A DNA stretch of 34,822 nt. It comes from a bacterium. Its GTDB lineage: Bacteria; Elusimicrobiota; Elusimicrobia; UBA1565; UBA9628. The DNA lies in NCBI GenBank assembly GCA_021783355.1, contig JAJXTZ010000007.1, positions 1 to 34,822 of the forward strand, written 5' to 3'. The translations under genes and the position numbers were made by a program. Shown in pieces: positions 14,961 through 23,147 of the stretch; position 1 is the first letter of the stretch, and every line of letters begins with the position of its first letter. The notes under the pieces are model-generated. The model had not been told where the DNA came from, did no database searches, and was given only the letters and a program-made list of their open reading frames with translations.

Positions 14961-16069
14961 GAGGAGACCGGGATCGTAAAGAGGAAAGTCGCCCCCTTGC
15001 CCTGCCCCGCGCTCTCCACCCAGATGCGGCCCTTGTGACTATGCACGATCTCGCGCGAGATGGACAGCCCCAGGCCGAGCCGGCCGCCGGAGCTGGTGCC
15101 GGCGCCCTGATAGAAGCTCTCGAAGATCTTGCTCAGTTCGCCGGCCGCGATGCCGTCCCCGTTGTCGGCCACCGCGAAGCGCACCGCGCCCCCGTCCCGC
15201 GCCACGCGCACCAAGACGGTCCCGCCCCGCGGGGTGTGGCGCACCGCGTTCTCCAGCAGGTTGTTGAGCACCTGCGCGAGGCGCTTCTTGTCGGCGCTGA
15301 TCGTCGGCAGCCCCGCCGCGATCTCGGTCCTCAGCGTCAGGCCGCGCGACTGCGCGCGCGCCTGCGGCCCGATCACCACTTCCTCCACCATCGTCCCGGG
15401 GTCGAACAGGTTGGTCTCGAGACGGAATTTGCCCTGCTCGATGGAGGCCCAGTCCACGAGGTCCTCGATCAGGCGCGAGATCTGCCCGATCCCGTTGGAG
15501 ATGTAGTGCATCCGCTTCTTCTGATCCTCGTCGGGCTTGATCGTCTGCGCGAGCATCTCGAAGCTCACCTGCAGGGTCATCAGCGAGTTGGACAGGTCGT
15601 GGCTGGCCATCGACATGAACTTGGACTTCATCGCGGAGAGCCGCGACAGTTGGTCGTTGACCTTCTTCAAGTCCTCGATCAGCCGCCGGTTCTCCTGCTT
15701 GAGCCGCATCTTCTCCAGCGACTTCTCGATCGCGCGCTTGAGCAGGTCCGGCTGGACGGGCTTGGTGAGGAAATCGTCGACCGACTCCTGGATGGCCTTG
15801 ACCGCGGTGTCGAGCGAGGCGTTGCCGGTGATCATCAGGATCTGGCTGTCGGCGTTCAAGGCCCGGATCTGCTTGATCGCGTCGATGCCCGTGCCGTCGG
15901 TCAGATTGTAATCCATGAGGATCACGTCGAAGGAGGTCTTCTTGACCTGCGCCACGGCCTCGCCGCCGCTGCCGGCCTGGGCGATCGCGTAACCTTCGGC
16001 GTCCAGGATGTCGCCGACGCCCTCCCGGATGTTCGCGTCGTCGTCCACGATCAAGATCTTGCCTTTCAT
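14957..16069 (-). CDS. Receiver-histidine kinase (REC-HisKA-HATPase), cytoplasmic
   Basis: A 370-residue soluble protein. The N-terminal receiver has D9-D11, phosphoacceptor D53 (ILMDYNL), a Thr in MITGN and Lys in LTKP, so it should be phosphorylated. A coiled coil (about 112-145) leads to HisKA with H157 (SMASHDLSNSL) and a HATPase domain with NNLLENAVRH, DNGDGI, and GLGLSI. It has no input domain beyond the receiver, so it should act as an intermediate: a phosphorylated receiver would tune the kinase, which could then phosphorylate a downstream regulator such as 14199-14888. The ATG at 16069 has AGGAG 4 nt upstream, and the gap to the preceding kinase is 7 nt, so the two are cotranscribed. 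Confidence 0.95.
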   Translation of the reverse strand: MKGKILIVDDDANIREGVGDILDAEGYAIAQAGSGGEAVAQVKKTSFDVILMDYNLTDGTGIDAIKQIRALNADSQILMITGNASLDTAVKAIQESVDDFLTKPVQPDLLKRAIEKSLEKMRLKQENRRLIEDLKKVNDQLSRLSAMKSKFMSMASHDLSNSLMTLQVSFEMLAQTIKPDEDQKKRMHYISNGIGQISRLIEDLVDWASIEQGKFRLETNLFDPGTMVEEVVIGPQARAQSRGLTLRTEIAAGLPTISADKKRLAQVLNNLLENAVRHTPRGGTVLVRVARDGGAVRFAVADNGDGIAAGELSKIFESFYQGAGTSSGGRLGLGLSISREIVHSHKGRIWVESAGQGKGATFLFTIPVSS

Positions 16070-16076
16070 GCTCTCC

Positions 16077-17954
16077 TCACGCCGCCGTCGGCAGGAACAG
16101 CTTGAAGGTCGTGCCGACGCCGACCTGGCTCTCCACGTCGACGCGCCCCTTGTGGCGGTCGATCACCTTGCGCACGACCGCCAGCCCCAGGCCGGTGCCG
16201 CGCGCCTTCGTGGTGAAGAACGGCGCGAAGATCTTGTCGAGGACGTCCTGCGGGATGCCCGCGCCGGTGTCTCCGACGTCGATCTCCACCCAGCCCGGCT
16301 CGGCGACCGCCGTGCGCACGATCACCCTGCCGCCCTTCGGCGGCGGCATCACCTCGATGCCGTTGCCGATCAGGTTCCGGATCGCCTGCTGCATCTCGGT
16401 CGCGTCGATGTCGAGCGTCGCGTCCCGCGGGTCGAAGGACTTGTCCACCACGATGTGCGCGGGGAAAGGATACACCGAAAGCAGCTCCTCAAGCCAGTGG
16501 TTCAGCTTGACCCGCTCCACCTGCATCTCGCGCTGGCGCGAGTAGGTGAGGATCTCGTTGATGATGCCGTTGGCCTGCTGGATCTCGGACTCGATGATCT
16601 TGATGTGCTTGGCGATCTTCGGGTCCGGCTCCTGCCCGGTCGAGAGCTTCGTCTTGATGAAGTAGATCGAGTTGTTGATGACGGCCAAGGGGTTGCGGAT
16701 CTCGTGGCCGACGACGGAGGCCATCTGGCCGATGGCGGCCAGGCGCTCCTTCTTGATCAGCTCGTCCTGCGCGGCCTTCAGCTCGCGCGTGCGCGCGTCC
16801 ACGCGCTTCTCCAGGAACTTGGTGAACTTCTCCAGTTCCTGCTTGGCGTGGATCAACTCTCCCGTCTTCTCCTTGAGGGACTCGCTCATCCCCAGGAAGG
16901 TCTGCGCCAGGTCGCCGATCTCGTCGTTGGTGGTGACCAGTTCCGGCAGGTCCTCGAACTGCCCCTTGCCGAGCCGGTCGGCGGCGTCCTTGAGCATGCG
17001 GATGGGCTGCGTGATGTGGCCGGCCACCGCCAGCGAGAGGAGGATCGTGGCCAGCACCACCCAGACCAGCACCTTGGCGATCTGGGACTTCATCTCCTCG
17101 GAGGACTGGTACGCGGCTTCGATCGGCTGCTGGACGTAGACGATCCAGCCCAGGTCGCGCGTCTGCGCGTAGGCCGCCAGCAGGCGCTTGCCGTCGGCCA
17201 GCGGGAGCTCCCCGCCGCCCCGGTCGGAGGACTGCGTGGTGATCACCTTGAGCACCCCGTCGGGCATGCGCGCGTCGGGGCGATAGATCTGCTTGGGGTC
17301 GGAGTGCGCGATCAGGAAGCCGTCCGCGGAAACGACGGCGGCCTGGCTGTTGCCCGTGGCCGGGAACTCCATCGCGAGCATCGTCGACAGCGGATTAAGG
17401 CTGATGCGCGCCGCCAGCACGCCGACCGGCTTGGCCGGCTGCGCGCGGGTGTCCAGGATGGGGACCGAGACCGTGACCGTCGGGTAGAGGCCCTGGAAAC
17501 GCTCCAAGCGGCCGATGTACTGGCCCCGCGGGCCCATCGCCACCTGGAACAGGTCCTCCTGATGAAGGTCGCGCATCTCGGGGTTGGGGCCGAGGAAGCG
17601 GCCGACGCGCAGGACCTCCACGCCCTTGTCGTTGAGGACGGAGAGCTCCAGCACGGCCAGATGGATCTGCAGGATCCGGTTCAAGTACTGCTGCTGCTTG
17701 ATCGGATTCATCGAGACGAAGTCCTCAAGGCTCGCCGTCTCGGTGAGGACGTTGCGGAAGGTGGTCACGTACTTCTGCGCGGTGTCCGCGAAGCCGACGG
17801 CCAGGGACTCCTGCATGGCCAGGGTCTCCTTGCGCAGGGACTGCTGGGAGATCGTGACCAGGTGCCAGCCGACGAAGCCCATCGGCGCCAGCGAGATGAG
17901 CAGGAACCAGAAGAGGATTTTATAGGCGAGCTTGCCGCGTCTCTTCGTGGGCAT
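16077..17954 (-). CDS. Membrane histidine kinase with Cache-like sensor and HAMP domain
   Basis: A 625-residue sensor kinase. Helix 1 is at about 11-33 and helix 2 at about 295-313; the roughly 260 residues between them lie outside the cytoplasm. That region has Cache-like features, with strands such as VLELSVLNDKGVEVLRVG and AAVVSADGFLIAHSDP (a small-ligand fold). A HAMP linker (about 314-370) and a long coiled coil lead to HisKA with His at about 417 (VVGHEIRNPL), then HATPase with DTGAGIP and GTGLGLAV. All catalytic boxes are present. It is the only complete transmembrane kinase in the cluster, so it is the probable entry point for the REC proteins next to it. The ATG at 17954 has a G-rich ribosome site about 10 nt upstream; the ligand is unknown. 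Confidence 0.95.
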   Translation of the reverse strand: MPTKRRGKLAYKILFWFLLISLAPMGFVGWHLVTISQQSLRKETLAMQESLAVGFADTAQKYVTTFRNVLTETASLEDFVSMNPIKQQQYLNRILQIHLAVLELSVLNDKGVEVLRVGRFLGPNPEMRDLHQEDLFQVAMGPRGQYIGRLERFQGLYPTVTVSVPILDTRAQPAKPVGVLAARISLNPLSTMLAMEFPATGNSQAAVVSADGFLIAHSDPKQIYRPDARMPDGVLKVITTQSSDRGGGELPLADGKRLLAAYAQTRDLGWIVYVQQPIEAAYQSSEEMKSQIAKVLVWVVLATILLSLAVAGHITQPIRMLKDAADRLGKGQFEDLPELVTTNDEIGDLAQTFLGMSESLKEKTGELIHAKQELEKFTKFLEKRVDARTRELKAAQDELIKKERLAAIGQMASVVGHEIRNPLAVINNSIYFIKTKLSTGQEPDPKIAKHIKIIESEIQQANGIINEILTYSRQREMQVERVKLNHWLEELLSVYPFPAHIVVDKSFDPRDATLDIDATEMQQAIRNLIGNGIEVMPPPKGGRVIVRTAVAEPGWVEIDVGDTGAGIPQDVLDKIFAPFFTTKARGTGLGLAVVRKVIDRHKGRVDVESQVGVGTTFKLFLPTAA

Positions 17955-18009
17955 GTTGGGATTGTCCCCCGGGATTATGGCTGATCCGAGGGCACGGATT
18001 TGTTTCGGC

Positions 18010-18030
18010 GGGCCGGCGCGGGCCCGGCCC
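18010..18030 (-). other. GC-rich hairpin between the REC gene and the histidine kinase gene
   Basis: A 7-bp GC stem (18010-18016 with 18024-18030) and a 7-nt loop follow the REC gene's stop. No T-run follows, so it could slow RNase decay or lower downstream expression rather than end transcription. Confidence 0.35.
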
Positions 18031-18032
18031 CG

Positions 18033-18419
18033 TCAGCCGCGGGGCGCGTTGCGCGAGAGGAGCTGCTTGATGCGCGCCGACAGCTCGGCCAGGTCGAAGG
18101 GCTTGGTGATGTACTCGTCGGCGCCGAGCTCGAAGCCCTGCTTCTTCTCCTCCGACGAGAGGAAGCGGCCGGTCATCATGATCAGGATGACCGTCTTCGA
18201 GCGCTTGCGCAGCTCCTGGCAGATCTGGAAGCCGGAGGAGTCCGGCAGCTGGATGTCCATGATCACGACCTGCGGCTCGAGGGCCTGGGCGGCGGCGATG
18301 CCGTCCTTGGCGTCGCCCGCCTGGTGGCACTCGAACCCGTCCAGGTCCAAGACCTCGGCCAGGCTCTCGCGCAGGTGCGCGTCGTCGTCGATGATCAGCA
18401 GCTTCGGCAGATTCGTCAT
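18033..18419 (-). CDS. Stand-alone receiver-domain protein
   Basis: A 128-residue protein that is a single complete receiver with no output domain: acidic DDD at 11-13, phosphoacceptor D55 (VIMDIQLP), a Thr in MMTGR and Lys in ITKPF. CheY- or Spo0F-like proteins of this kind either act by protein contact or pass phosphate along a relay. The gene starts one base after the stop of the OmpR-type gene, with GAGGAG overlapping that gene's end, so the two are made together. With a histidine kinase below and a degenerate regulator above, it may supply the phosphorylatable receiver that the partner lacks, perhaps by forming a heterodimer. This last point is inference. Confidence 0.93.
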   Translation of the reverse strand: MTNLPKLLIIDDDAHLRESLAEVLDLDGFECHQAGDAKDGIAAAQALEPQVVIMDIQLPDSSGFQICQELRKRSKTVILIMMTGRFLSSEEKKQGFELGADEYITKPFDLAELSARIKQLLSRNAPRG

Positions 18420-18420
18420 G

Positions 18421-19221
18421 TCATCTCCTCAGTTCCCCGCCGGGCGGGACCAGCTTGTAGCCGACGCAGGGGATCGTCGTGATGAAGCGCGCCGCGCCGC
18501 CGAGCTTCTCGCGCAGGCGCCGCACGTGGACGTCCACGGTTCGCGGCGAGCCGAAATAGTTGTAGCCCCAGACGCGCTCGATCAGATAGGGGCGGGACAG
18601 CACGCGGTTGGCGGAGCTCAGGAACACGTACAGGAGGTCCAGCTCCTTGGAGGTCAGAGGAACGCGCTTGCCGCTGACGTGCAGCGTGTAGCTGGTGAGA
18701 TTGAGCTCGATCTCCCCCATCTTGATCAGCTCCTCGGGGGCGCTGGCCTGCGTGCGGCGCAGGACGGCCTTGACGCGCGCCAGGCACTCGGCGGCGTCCC
18801 AGTTCATCGACAGGCACTCGTCGGCGCCGGCCTGAAAGAACGCCAGGCGCAGGGACACGCGGTCCTTGGCGGGCGCGGGCGCGGTCGCGGCCTGCGCCGG
18901 GCCGCCGCGCCCGAAGAGCGCGTACGCGTGCTTGGACGGGGCCGCCGCCGCCGCGGGCTGGTCGGCGTGCTCCACGAGGGCCACGATCGGCAGCTGCTTG
19001 GCCGGCCCCTTGGTGCGCAGCGCCTTCACGAACTCGACGCCGTCCTCGTCGACGAGCTTCTGCCCGACGAGGAGGAGGTCGCAGCCCCGATGCGCCAGGA
19101 GCCCGTGGACCTCCTTGGCGCGCTGGGCCACGGTGACCGACATCCCGGCGCCCTGCAGGGCCTCCAGGATGACGGCCGCGCGATTGGGCTCGCGCGAGGC
19201 GTAGACGACGTTGACGCGCAT
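18421..19221 (-). CDS. OmpR/PhoB-type regulator with a degenerate receiver
   Basis: A 266-residue protein. The C-terminal winged helix (about 165-258) is typical: VPLTSKELDLLYVFL, then RPYLIERVWGY, then the recognition segment TVDVHVRRLREKL and the GYKL wing. The N-terminal receiver fold is kept, but the active site is gone. The position of the phosphoacceptor Asp is Gly53 (DLLLVGQ), the N-terminal acidic pair is YAS, and the conserved Lys region reads SMN. A 35-40-residue Ala/Pro-rich insert interrupts the last part. It should therefore be regulated without phosphorylation. The ATG at 19221 follows the membrane-protein gene by 7 nt. It is a candidate for binding the 11-bp direct repeats found here, though nothing shows this directly. 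Confidence 0.92.
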   Translation of the reverse strand: MRVNVVYASREPNRAAVILEALQGAGMSVTVAQRAKEVHGLLAHRGCDLLLVGQKLVDEDGVEFVKALRTKGPAKQLPIVALVEHADQPAAAAAPSKHAYALFGRGGPAQAATAPAPAKDRVSLRLAFFQAGADECLSMNWDAAECLARVKAVLRRTQASAPEELIKMGEIELNLTSYTLHVSGKRVPLTSKELDLLYVFLSSANRVLSRPYLIERVWGYNYFGSPRTVDVHVRRLREKLGGAARFITTIPCVGYKLVPPGGELRR

Positions 19222-19228
19222 CCGGGCC

Positions 19229-19666
19229 TTAGGCCTCGGCCTCGGACCCGCCGCCGTCCTCCTCCAGGTCCAAGCTCACGCCGCCCAGGCCGATCGCCCC
19301 CGCGAAGAGGTTGTAGAGGACCGCGACGAGCAGGACGACCCCGTCCATCAGCACCGTGTAGAACAGGGTGAAGAGGATCGAGGAGAGCAGGCGCAGGGGC
19401 AGCGACATCCCCGCGTTCTGCGTGCTGGGCACGATGAGGAAGGTGGTCAAGCCCCCGAGCAGGCCCAGCGTGCCCAGAACCGCGGACACGGCCGGCTGCG
19501 TCGAGAAGAAGACCGCGAGACCGCCGACGACGGCGGCGACGACGGCGGGCACGACCATCCCGCGGCCGATCAACAGCAGAGCCGCGACGACGCCGGCGAT
19601 TGCGACGACGGGAAGGATCGGGTTCTTGATCCAGTACGGATCCATCCGCTTCACTCGATAGCTCAT
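19229..19666 (-). CDS. Small multi-pass membrane protein of unknown function
   Basis: A 145-residue protein. The ATG at 19666 is chosen because AAGGAGA lies about 6 nt upstream; the frame extends to 19699 without a better start. After a basic tail there are about four or five hydrophobic segments, rich in Val/Leu/Ala/Gly, ending in an acidic tail (LDLEEDGGGSEAEA). No motif is recognised. It lies between the HAMP sensor and the OmpR-type regulator with short gaps and in the same direction, so it may be part of the same signalling unit, perhaps as an accessory to the sensor. The 79-bp gap above it could hold a weak promoter, but none is convincing. Confidence 0.8.
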   Translation of the reverse strand: MSYRVKRMDPYWIKNPILPVVAIAGVVAALLLIGRGMVVPAVVAAVVGGLAVFFSTQPAVSAVLGTLGLLGGLTTFLIVPSTQNAGMSLPLRLLSSILFTLFYTVLMDGVVLLVAVLYNLFAGAIGLGGVSLDLEEDGGGSEAEA

Positions 19667-19745
19667 GCCTGTCTCCTTATAGCGATTGAGGCTAGACAAG
19701 ATTAACAGAACTGCGCACCGAGCGCAAGGGCCGCGGAGGCGGCCG

Positions 19746-20867
19746 TCAGATGCGCGCGCTCGCGGTCTTGGGCTCGAGGACGATCAGGGTGCGCTTCGTC
19801 TCGCCGTCCTCGTCGAGGTGGATCGCCTTGACGTGGCAGGGCTCGGAGCGGAACATCGTGTCCGCCTCCTTGACCTGGTTCGGGTTGTCGAGCGCGACGC
19901 TGACCAGGCGCAGGACGTCCTGCTGCTGGCTGTCAATCACGTCGAGCAGGTGGAGCTTGCCGTCGGCGGTGACGGTGCCGGTGACGGAGAAGTTCGTGTA
20001 GAGGACGGTGTTGTCCTCGTCGACGACGATCGCGCGGTGGTTCTTGGTCACGACCGCCTTCAGGATGGACTCCCACCACCGCGCCTCCGCGACGCCGCGC
20101 TGCTTCTCCTTGACCATCGAATTGGCGATCTCCGCCTTCACCTTGGACAGGAAGATGCGCAGGACGGCGGCCAGGTCGCCGATCTCGTCGCTGCCCGCGG
20201 AGAACTTCAGGTCCAGGTTCTTGAACGAGATCGCCTCCACGGAGTCGCGCAGGTTCAGCAGGGGGTTGATCACGAAATGGTGCAGGAAGAAATAGAGCGG
20301 GATGCCCAGCAGCAGCAGCACGCCGACCGCCCCGATCGCGTACTTGTGCATCGCCTTGTCGATGACCTTGACCACGCCCTCGCGGCTCACCTGCATGTCC
20401 AGGATGCCGAGGACGTCGCCGCGCAGGGCCAGCGGGATCGCGATGTCGTAGAGGGGCATGTTCGGCACCGCGCGCACGATCGGGGTCTTCGCGAGCCAGG
20501 CCTGCTCGATCGCGTCCGTCGGCAGGCTCACCTGCTTGGTGAAGTCGTCGAAGGACTTGGTCATCATCGTCGGGTCCTTGAACCAGCGGACCTCGCCGTA
20601 CTTGTTCAGGTAGAGGAGCGACGCGACGCGGTCGTCCTTGGAGAAGCGGGTGACCGTGTCCAGCTCCGGCATCGTGATGGCGCCCTGGCTGCGCGCCAGA
20701 CCGTCGATCATCGTCGGCGCGTACAGGCGGACCATGTCGATCGACTCCTGCTTGAGCTTCTCGTCGAAGGTCCACTTGAACAGGTTGTAGTAGAAGATGC
20801 CGCCGAGGAACATCACGTACACGCCGATCGCCGCGAACCACATGAACCATTTCGCGGAGAGGCGCAT
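19746..20867 (-). CDS. HAMP-domain membrane sensor without a kinase domain
   Basis: A 373-residue sensor. Helix 1 is at about 8-28 and helix 2 at about 177-195, with an exported sensor region of about 145 residues between them. HAMP follows (about 196-250, NPLLNLRDSV, then SDEIGDLA), then a cytoplasmic domain of about 120 residues with a PAS-like feel (HRAIVVDEDNTVLYTN). No HisKA, HATPase, GGDEF or methyl-accepting domain follows, so it must signal by contact with a partner. It starts one base after the TPR gene's TAG, within the tightly coupled tadB-tadC-TPR series, so it is made with the pilus machinery. The obvious reading is a sensor of pilus or surface state that feeds the two-component proteins below it. 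This is inference. Confidence 0.9.
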   Translation of the reverse strand: MRLSAKWFMWFAAIGVYVMFLGGIFYYNLFKWTFDEKLKQESIDMVRLYAPTMIDGLARSQGAITMPELDTVTRFSKDDRVASLLYLNKYGEVRWFKDPTMMTKSFDDFTKQVSLPTDAIEQAWLAKTPIVRAVPNMPLYDIAIPLALRGDVLGILDMQVSREGVVKVIDKAMHKYAIGAVGVLLLLGIPLYFFLHHFVINPLLNLRDSVEAISFKNLDLKFSAGSDEIGDLAAVLRIFLSKVKAEIANSMVKEKQRGVAEARWWESILKAVVTKNHRAIVVDEDNTVLYTNFSVTGTVTADGKLHLLDVIDSQQQDVLRLVSVALDNPNQVKEADTMFRSEPCHVKAIHLDEDGETKRTLIVLEPKTASARI

Positions 20868-20868
20868 G

Positions 20869-22230
20869 CTACTGCCCCGCGCCGTAGAGCTGTTCGATCC
20901 GCGCCAGGCCCGCGACCGCGTCGGTGTTGCTCGGGTCCAGCTGCTTGGCGAGCAGCCACTTCTCGCGGGCCTTCTCGTAGTTGTTCTGCTGGAAGAAGAT
21001 CACGCCCTCGAGGTAGGCCTGCTGGGACTGCTTCCTGGCGCTGTCGCTGGTCCCGGCCGGGACCGCGGGGGCGGCCGGCCCGCCGGGCGCCTCGGCCTGC
21101 GAGGCCGCCTGAGCGTCCGCGGCCTTCTTGGCGTCGGCGGCCTTCTGCTGGGCCTGCGCGTCCGCCTTGGCCTGATCCTCCTGGCGCTTCTTCGTCTCTG
21201 CCTCCTGCTTCTTGGCGGCGTCCGCGGCGCGGCGGCGCGCGTCCGCCTCGCGCAGCTTCTGCTCCTTGGCGCGCGCGATCAACTGGTCGGCGGCCTTCGG
21301 GTCGTAGCCGTAGTCGGTCGCCGCCTTCCACTCGGAGACGGCTTGATCGTACTGCCGGGACTCGTACAGGCGCCGCCCCTCGGCGACGTGCTGGTTGGCG
21401 ACCTCGGCGCGGATCTCGGCCTGGAGCTTCTGCGCCTTCACGTTGCCCGGGCCGTCCTGCAGGACCTTGTCCAGCATCTTGAGCGACTCGAGGACCAGGC
21501 CTTGGCTGTAGAGGTTCAGAGCCGCCTGGAGCTTCTCGTTGGCGTCCTCCTCGCGCGCCTCGGCCTCGACCTTGGCGATCGCGCGGGTCAGGTGCGGGTA
21601 GCGGGGATTAAGGACGAGAGCCGCGTACCACTGGTCGAGAGTCTCGTGCAGGCGGTGCTGGCGGTAGGCGCGCTGACCGCGGCGGAAGTGCTCGTCGGCC
21701 ATCTCGGTGTTGGCCTTCCTCAGCCAGTAGCGCGCCTTAAGGTTGCCCGGGGAGAGCTTGACCACCTCGTCCCATTTTTCGGACGCCTCGGCCAAGCGCC
21801 CCTGGCGGTACAACGACATCCCCTCCTCGAACCGGTCGTCGAGCAGACGCCGTTCCGAGGCCCGCGGCGCCACGGACCCCTTGAGGTCCATCGTCGCGCG
21901 GTTCAGGATCGAGGCATCCTCGTAGCCGGGGTCGATGGCCAGGATCTTGCGGGTCAGCTCGTTGGCGGCCTCGAACTGGCCTTGCCGGTAGAGGTCGAAG
22001 GCGTTCTCATAGACGATCTTCAGCGTGGAGCGGGTGATGCGCGCCTTCTCCAGCTGGATGGTGTAGATGTACTTCTTCTTGTCGTCGTCGGAGCTGATCG
22101 TTCCGAGCTTCAGCTTCGACATGTCCAGGAACAGGCCCTCGGTGTCCTTGACCTTGGGCATGTCCTGGGCGCGCGCCGCCGCCGCCGCGGCGGCCAGGGC
22201 GAGCAGGGCGACGAGGGCGCTCGTGCGCAT
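20869..22230 (-). CDS. Exported TPR protein of the tad operon (TadD-like by position)
   Basis: A 453-residue protein with a signal peptide (MRTSALVALLALAAAAAAARA). The rest is TPR-like repeats (about residues 60-300, for example AFDLYRQGQFEAANELTRKILAIDP). An Ala/Lys/Gln/Asp-rich stretch (about 315-385) should form a charged coiled coil, and a final TPR (QQNNYEKAREKWLLAKQLDP) ends the protein. The ATG at 22230 shares its A with the TadC stop (TGATG), so translation is coupled; the longer frame upstream is a shadow of tadC. TadD in known Tad systems is a TPR lipoprotein that helps the secretin. Here there is no lipobox, so the match is by position and repeat type only. Confidence 0.88.
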   Translation of the reverse strand: MRTSALVALLALAAAAAAARAQDMPKVKDTEGLFLDMSKLKLGTISSDDDKKKYIYTIQLEKARITRSTLKIVYENAFDLYRQGQFEAANELTRKILAIDPGYEDASILNRATMDLKGSVAPRASERRLLDDRFEEGMSLYRQGRLAEASEKWDEVVKLSPGNLKARYWLRKANTEMADEHFRRGQRAYRQHRLHETLDQWYAALVLNPRYPHLTRAIAKVEAEAREEDANEKLQAALNLYSQGLVLESLKMLDKVLQDGPGNVKAQKLQAEIRAEVANQHVAEGRRLYESRQYDQAVSEWKAATDYGYDPKAADQLIARAKEQKLREADARRRAADAAKKQEAETKKRQEDQAKADAQAQQKAADAKKAADAQAASQAEAPGGPAAPAVPAGTSDSARKQSQQAYLEGVIFFQQNNYEKAREKWLLAKQLDPSNTDAVAGLARIEQLYGAGQ

Positions 22231-23147
22231 CAGAATCCGAGGCCTCCCTGGACCAGGCTCTTCATCATCGGAGCCAGCATCATGATGAACACGGTCGGGA
22301 AGATGAAGATGAAGAGCGGGATCAGCATCTTGGTCGCGGCCTGCGCGGCCAGCTTCTCGGCCTTGTTCAGGCGGCGGAAGCGCATGTCGGCCGCGTAGTT
22401 GCGCAGCAGCTCCACCAGGCTGGTCCCGAGCTCGTCGGACTGGATGATCAGGCCCACGAAAGAGCGGATCTCGGGGACGCCGGTGCGCATCGCCAGGCGC
22501 TGGAGGGCGTCGCGGCGCGAGTAGCCGAGCTGGACCTCGTTGATGACCTTCTCCAGCTCCTTTTCCAGCTCGGTGCGCTGGTCGGGCCGGATGTTCTTGA
22601 GGATCCGCTCGATCGCGGACATGTAGTCGAGACCGGCCTCGATGGTCAGCGCCATCAGGTCCACCATCGTCGGGAAGTTGCGCATGATCGCCTGCTGGCG
22701 GGTGCGGATGCGGCCGTTGAAGATGGAATCCGGGACGAAAAACCCGACCACGCCGAAAAGGAGCAGGGGCCAGGAACCGGTTCCCAGGAAGGCCAGGCCG
22801 CCGAAGGCCGCGGCGAAGAACTCCTTGAGGTGCAGCATGTCGAGCGGCGACGGCTTCTCCGGCCGCCCCATCATCATGTGGAGCTCCTCGAGCTTCACGT
22901 CGAGGTGCAGGACGCGCAGCAGGAGGAGGTCCAGGCGGTCGATCAGGCTGCCGTGCGGGTTCAGGCTGGAGAACGCCGACGAGGTGCCGACCTCCTTCTT
23001 GGCCAACTTCCCGAGGTCGCTCTCGTCGCCCTCGCCTGGAGGCGCGAAGAGGCGGCTGCACGCCGTGTAGCACGCGACCGAGCCGACGAGGCCGACCCCG
23101 AGCAGAAGGTAGCGCGTCAGGCTGTCGATGGGGCCCGGATCAGACAT
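22230..23147 (-). CDS. tadC: Tad pilus inner-membrane platform protein TadC
   Basis: A 305-residue protein of the type II secretion F (GspF) fold. One N-terminal helix (about 12-30) precedes a cytoplasmic segment. Two closely spaced helices (about 110-138) come next, then the T2SF domain with FPTMVDLMALTIEAGLDYMSAIERI, then PEIRSFVGLIIQSDELGTSL, then RFRRLNKAEKLAAQAATKMLIPL and a last helix. This matches TadC in length and motifs. With TadB it forms the platform on which the TadA ATPase works. The ATG at 23147 lies inside the last codons of tadB (8-nt overlap), which suggests coupled synthesis in fixed proportion. Confidence 0.93.
   Translation of the reverse strand: MSDPGPIDSLTRYLLLGVGLVGSVACYTACSRLFAPPGEGDESDLGKLAKKEVGTSSAFSSLNPHGSLIDRLDLLLLRVLHLDVKLEELHMMMGRPEKPSPLDMLHLKEFFAAAFGGLAFLGTGSWPLLLFGVVGFFVPDSIFNGRIRTRQQAIMRNFPTMVDLMALTIEAGLDYMSAIERILKNIRPDQRTELEKELEKVINEVQLGYSRRDALQRLAMRTGVPEIRSFVGLIIQSDELGTSLVELLRNYAADMRFRRLNKAEKLAAQAATKMLIPLFIFIFPTVFIMMLAPMMKSLVQGGLGF

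Noticed and set aside
18010-18030. Terminator after the lone receiver gene
   Set aside because: The hairpin has no T-run and the next gene continues in the same direction; kept only as a hairpin.
19672-19700. Possible promoter TTAATC/TATAAG before the small membrane protein
   Set aside because: The TATAAG overlaps the AAGGAG ribosome site, leaving no room for it in the transcript; the -35 is poor.
22231-23073. N-terminal extension of the TPR gene to 734 residues
   Set aside because: The extra part is a frame-shifted reading of tadC. The signal peptide at 22230 and the TGATG overlap mark the real start.
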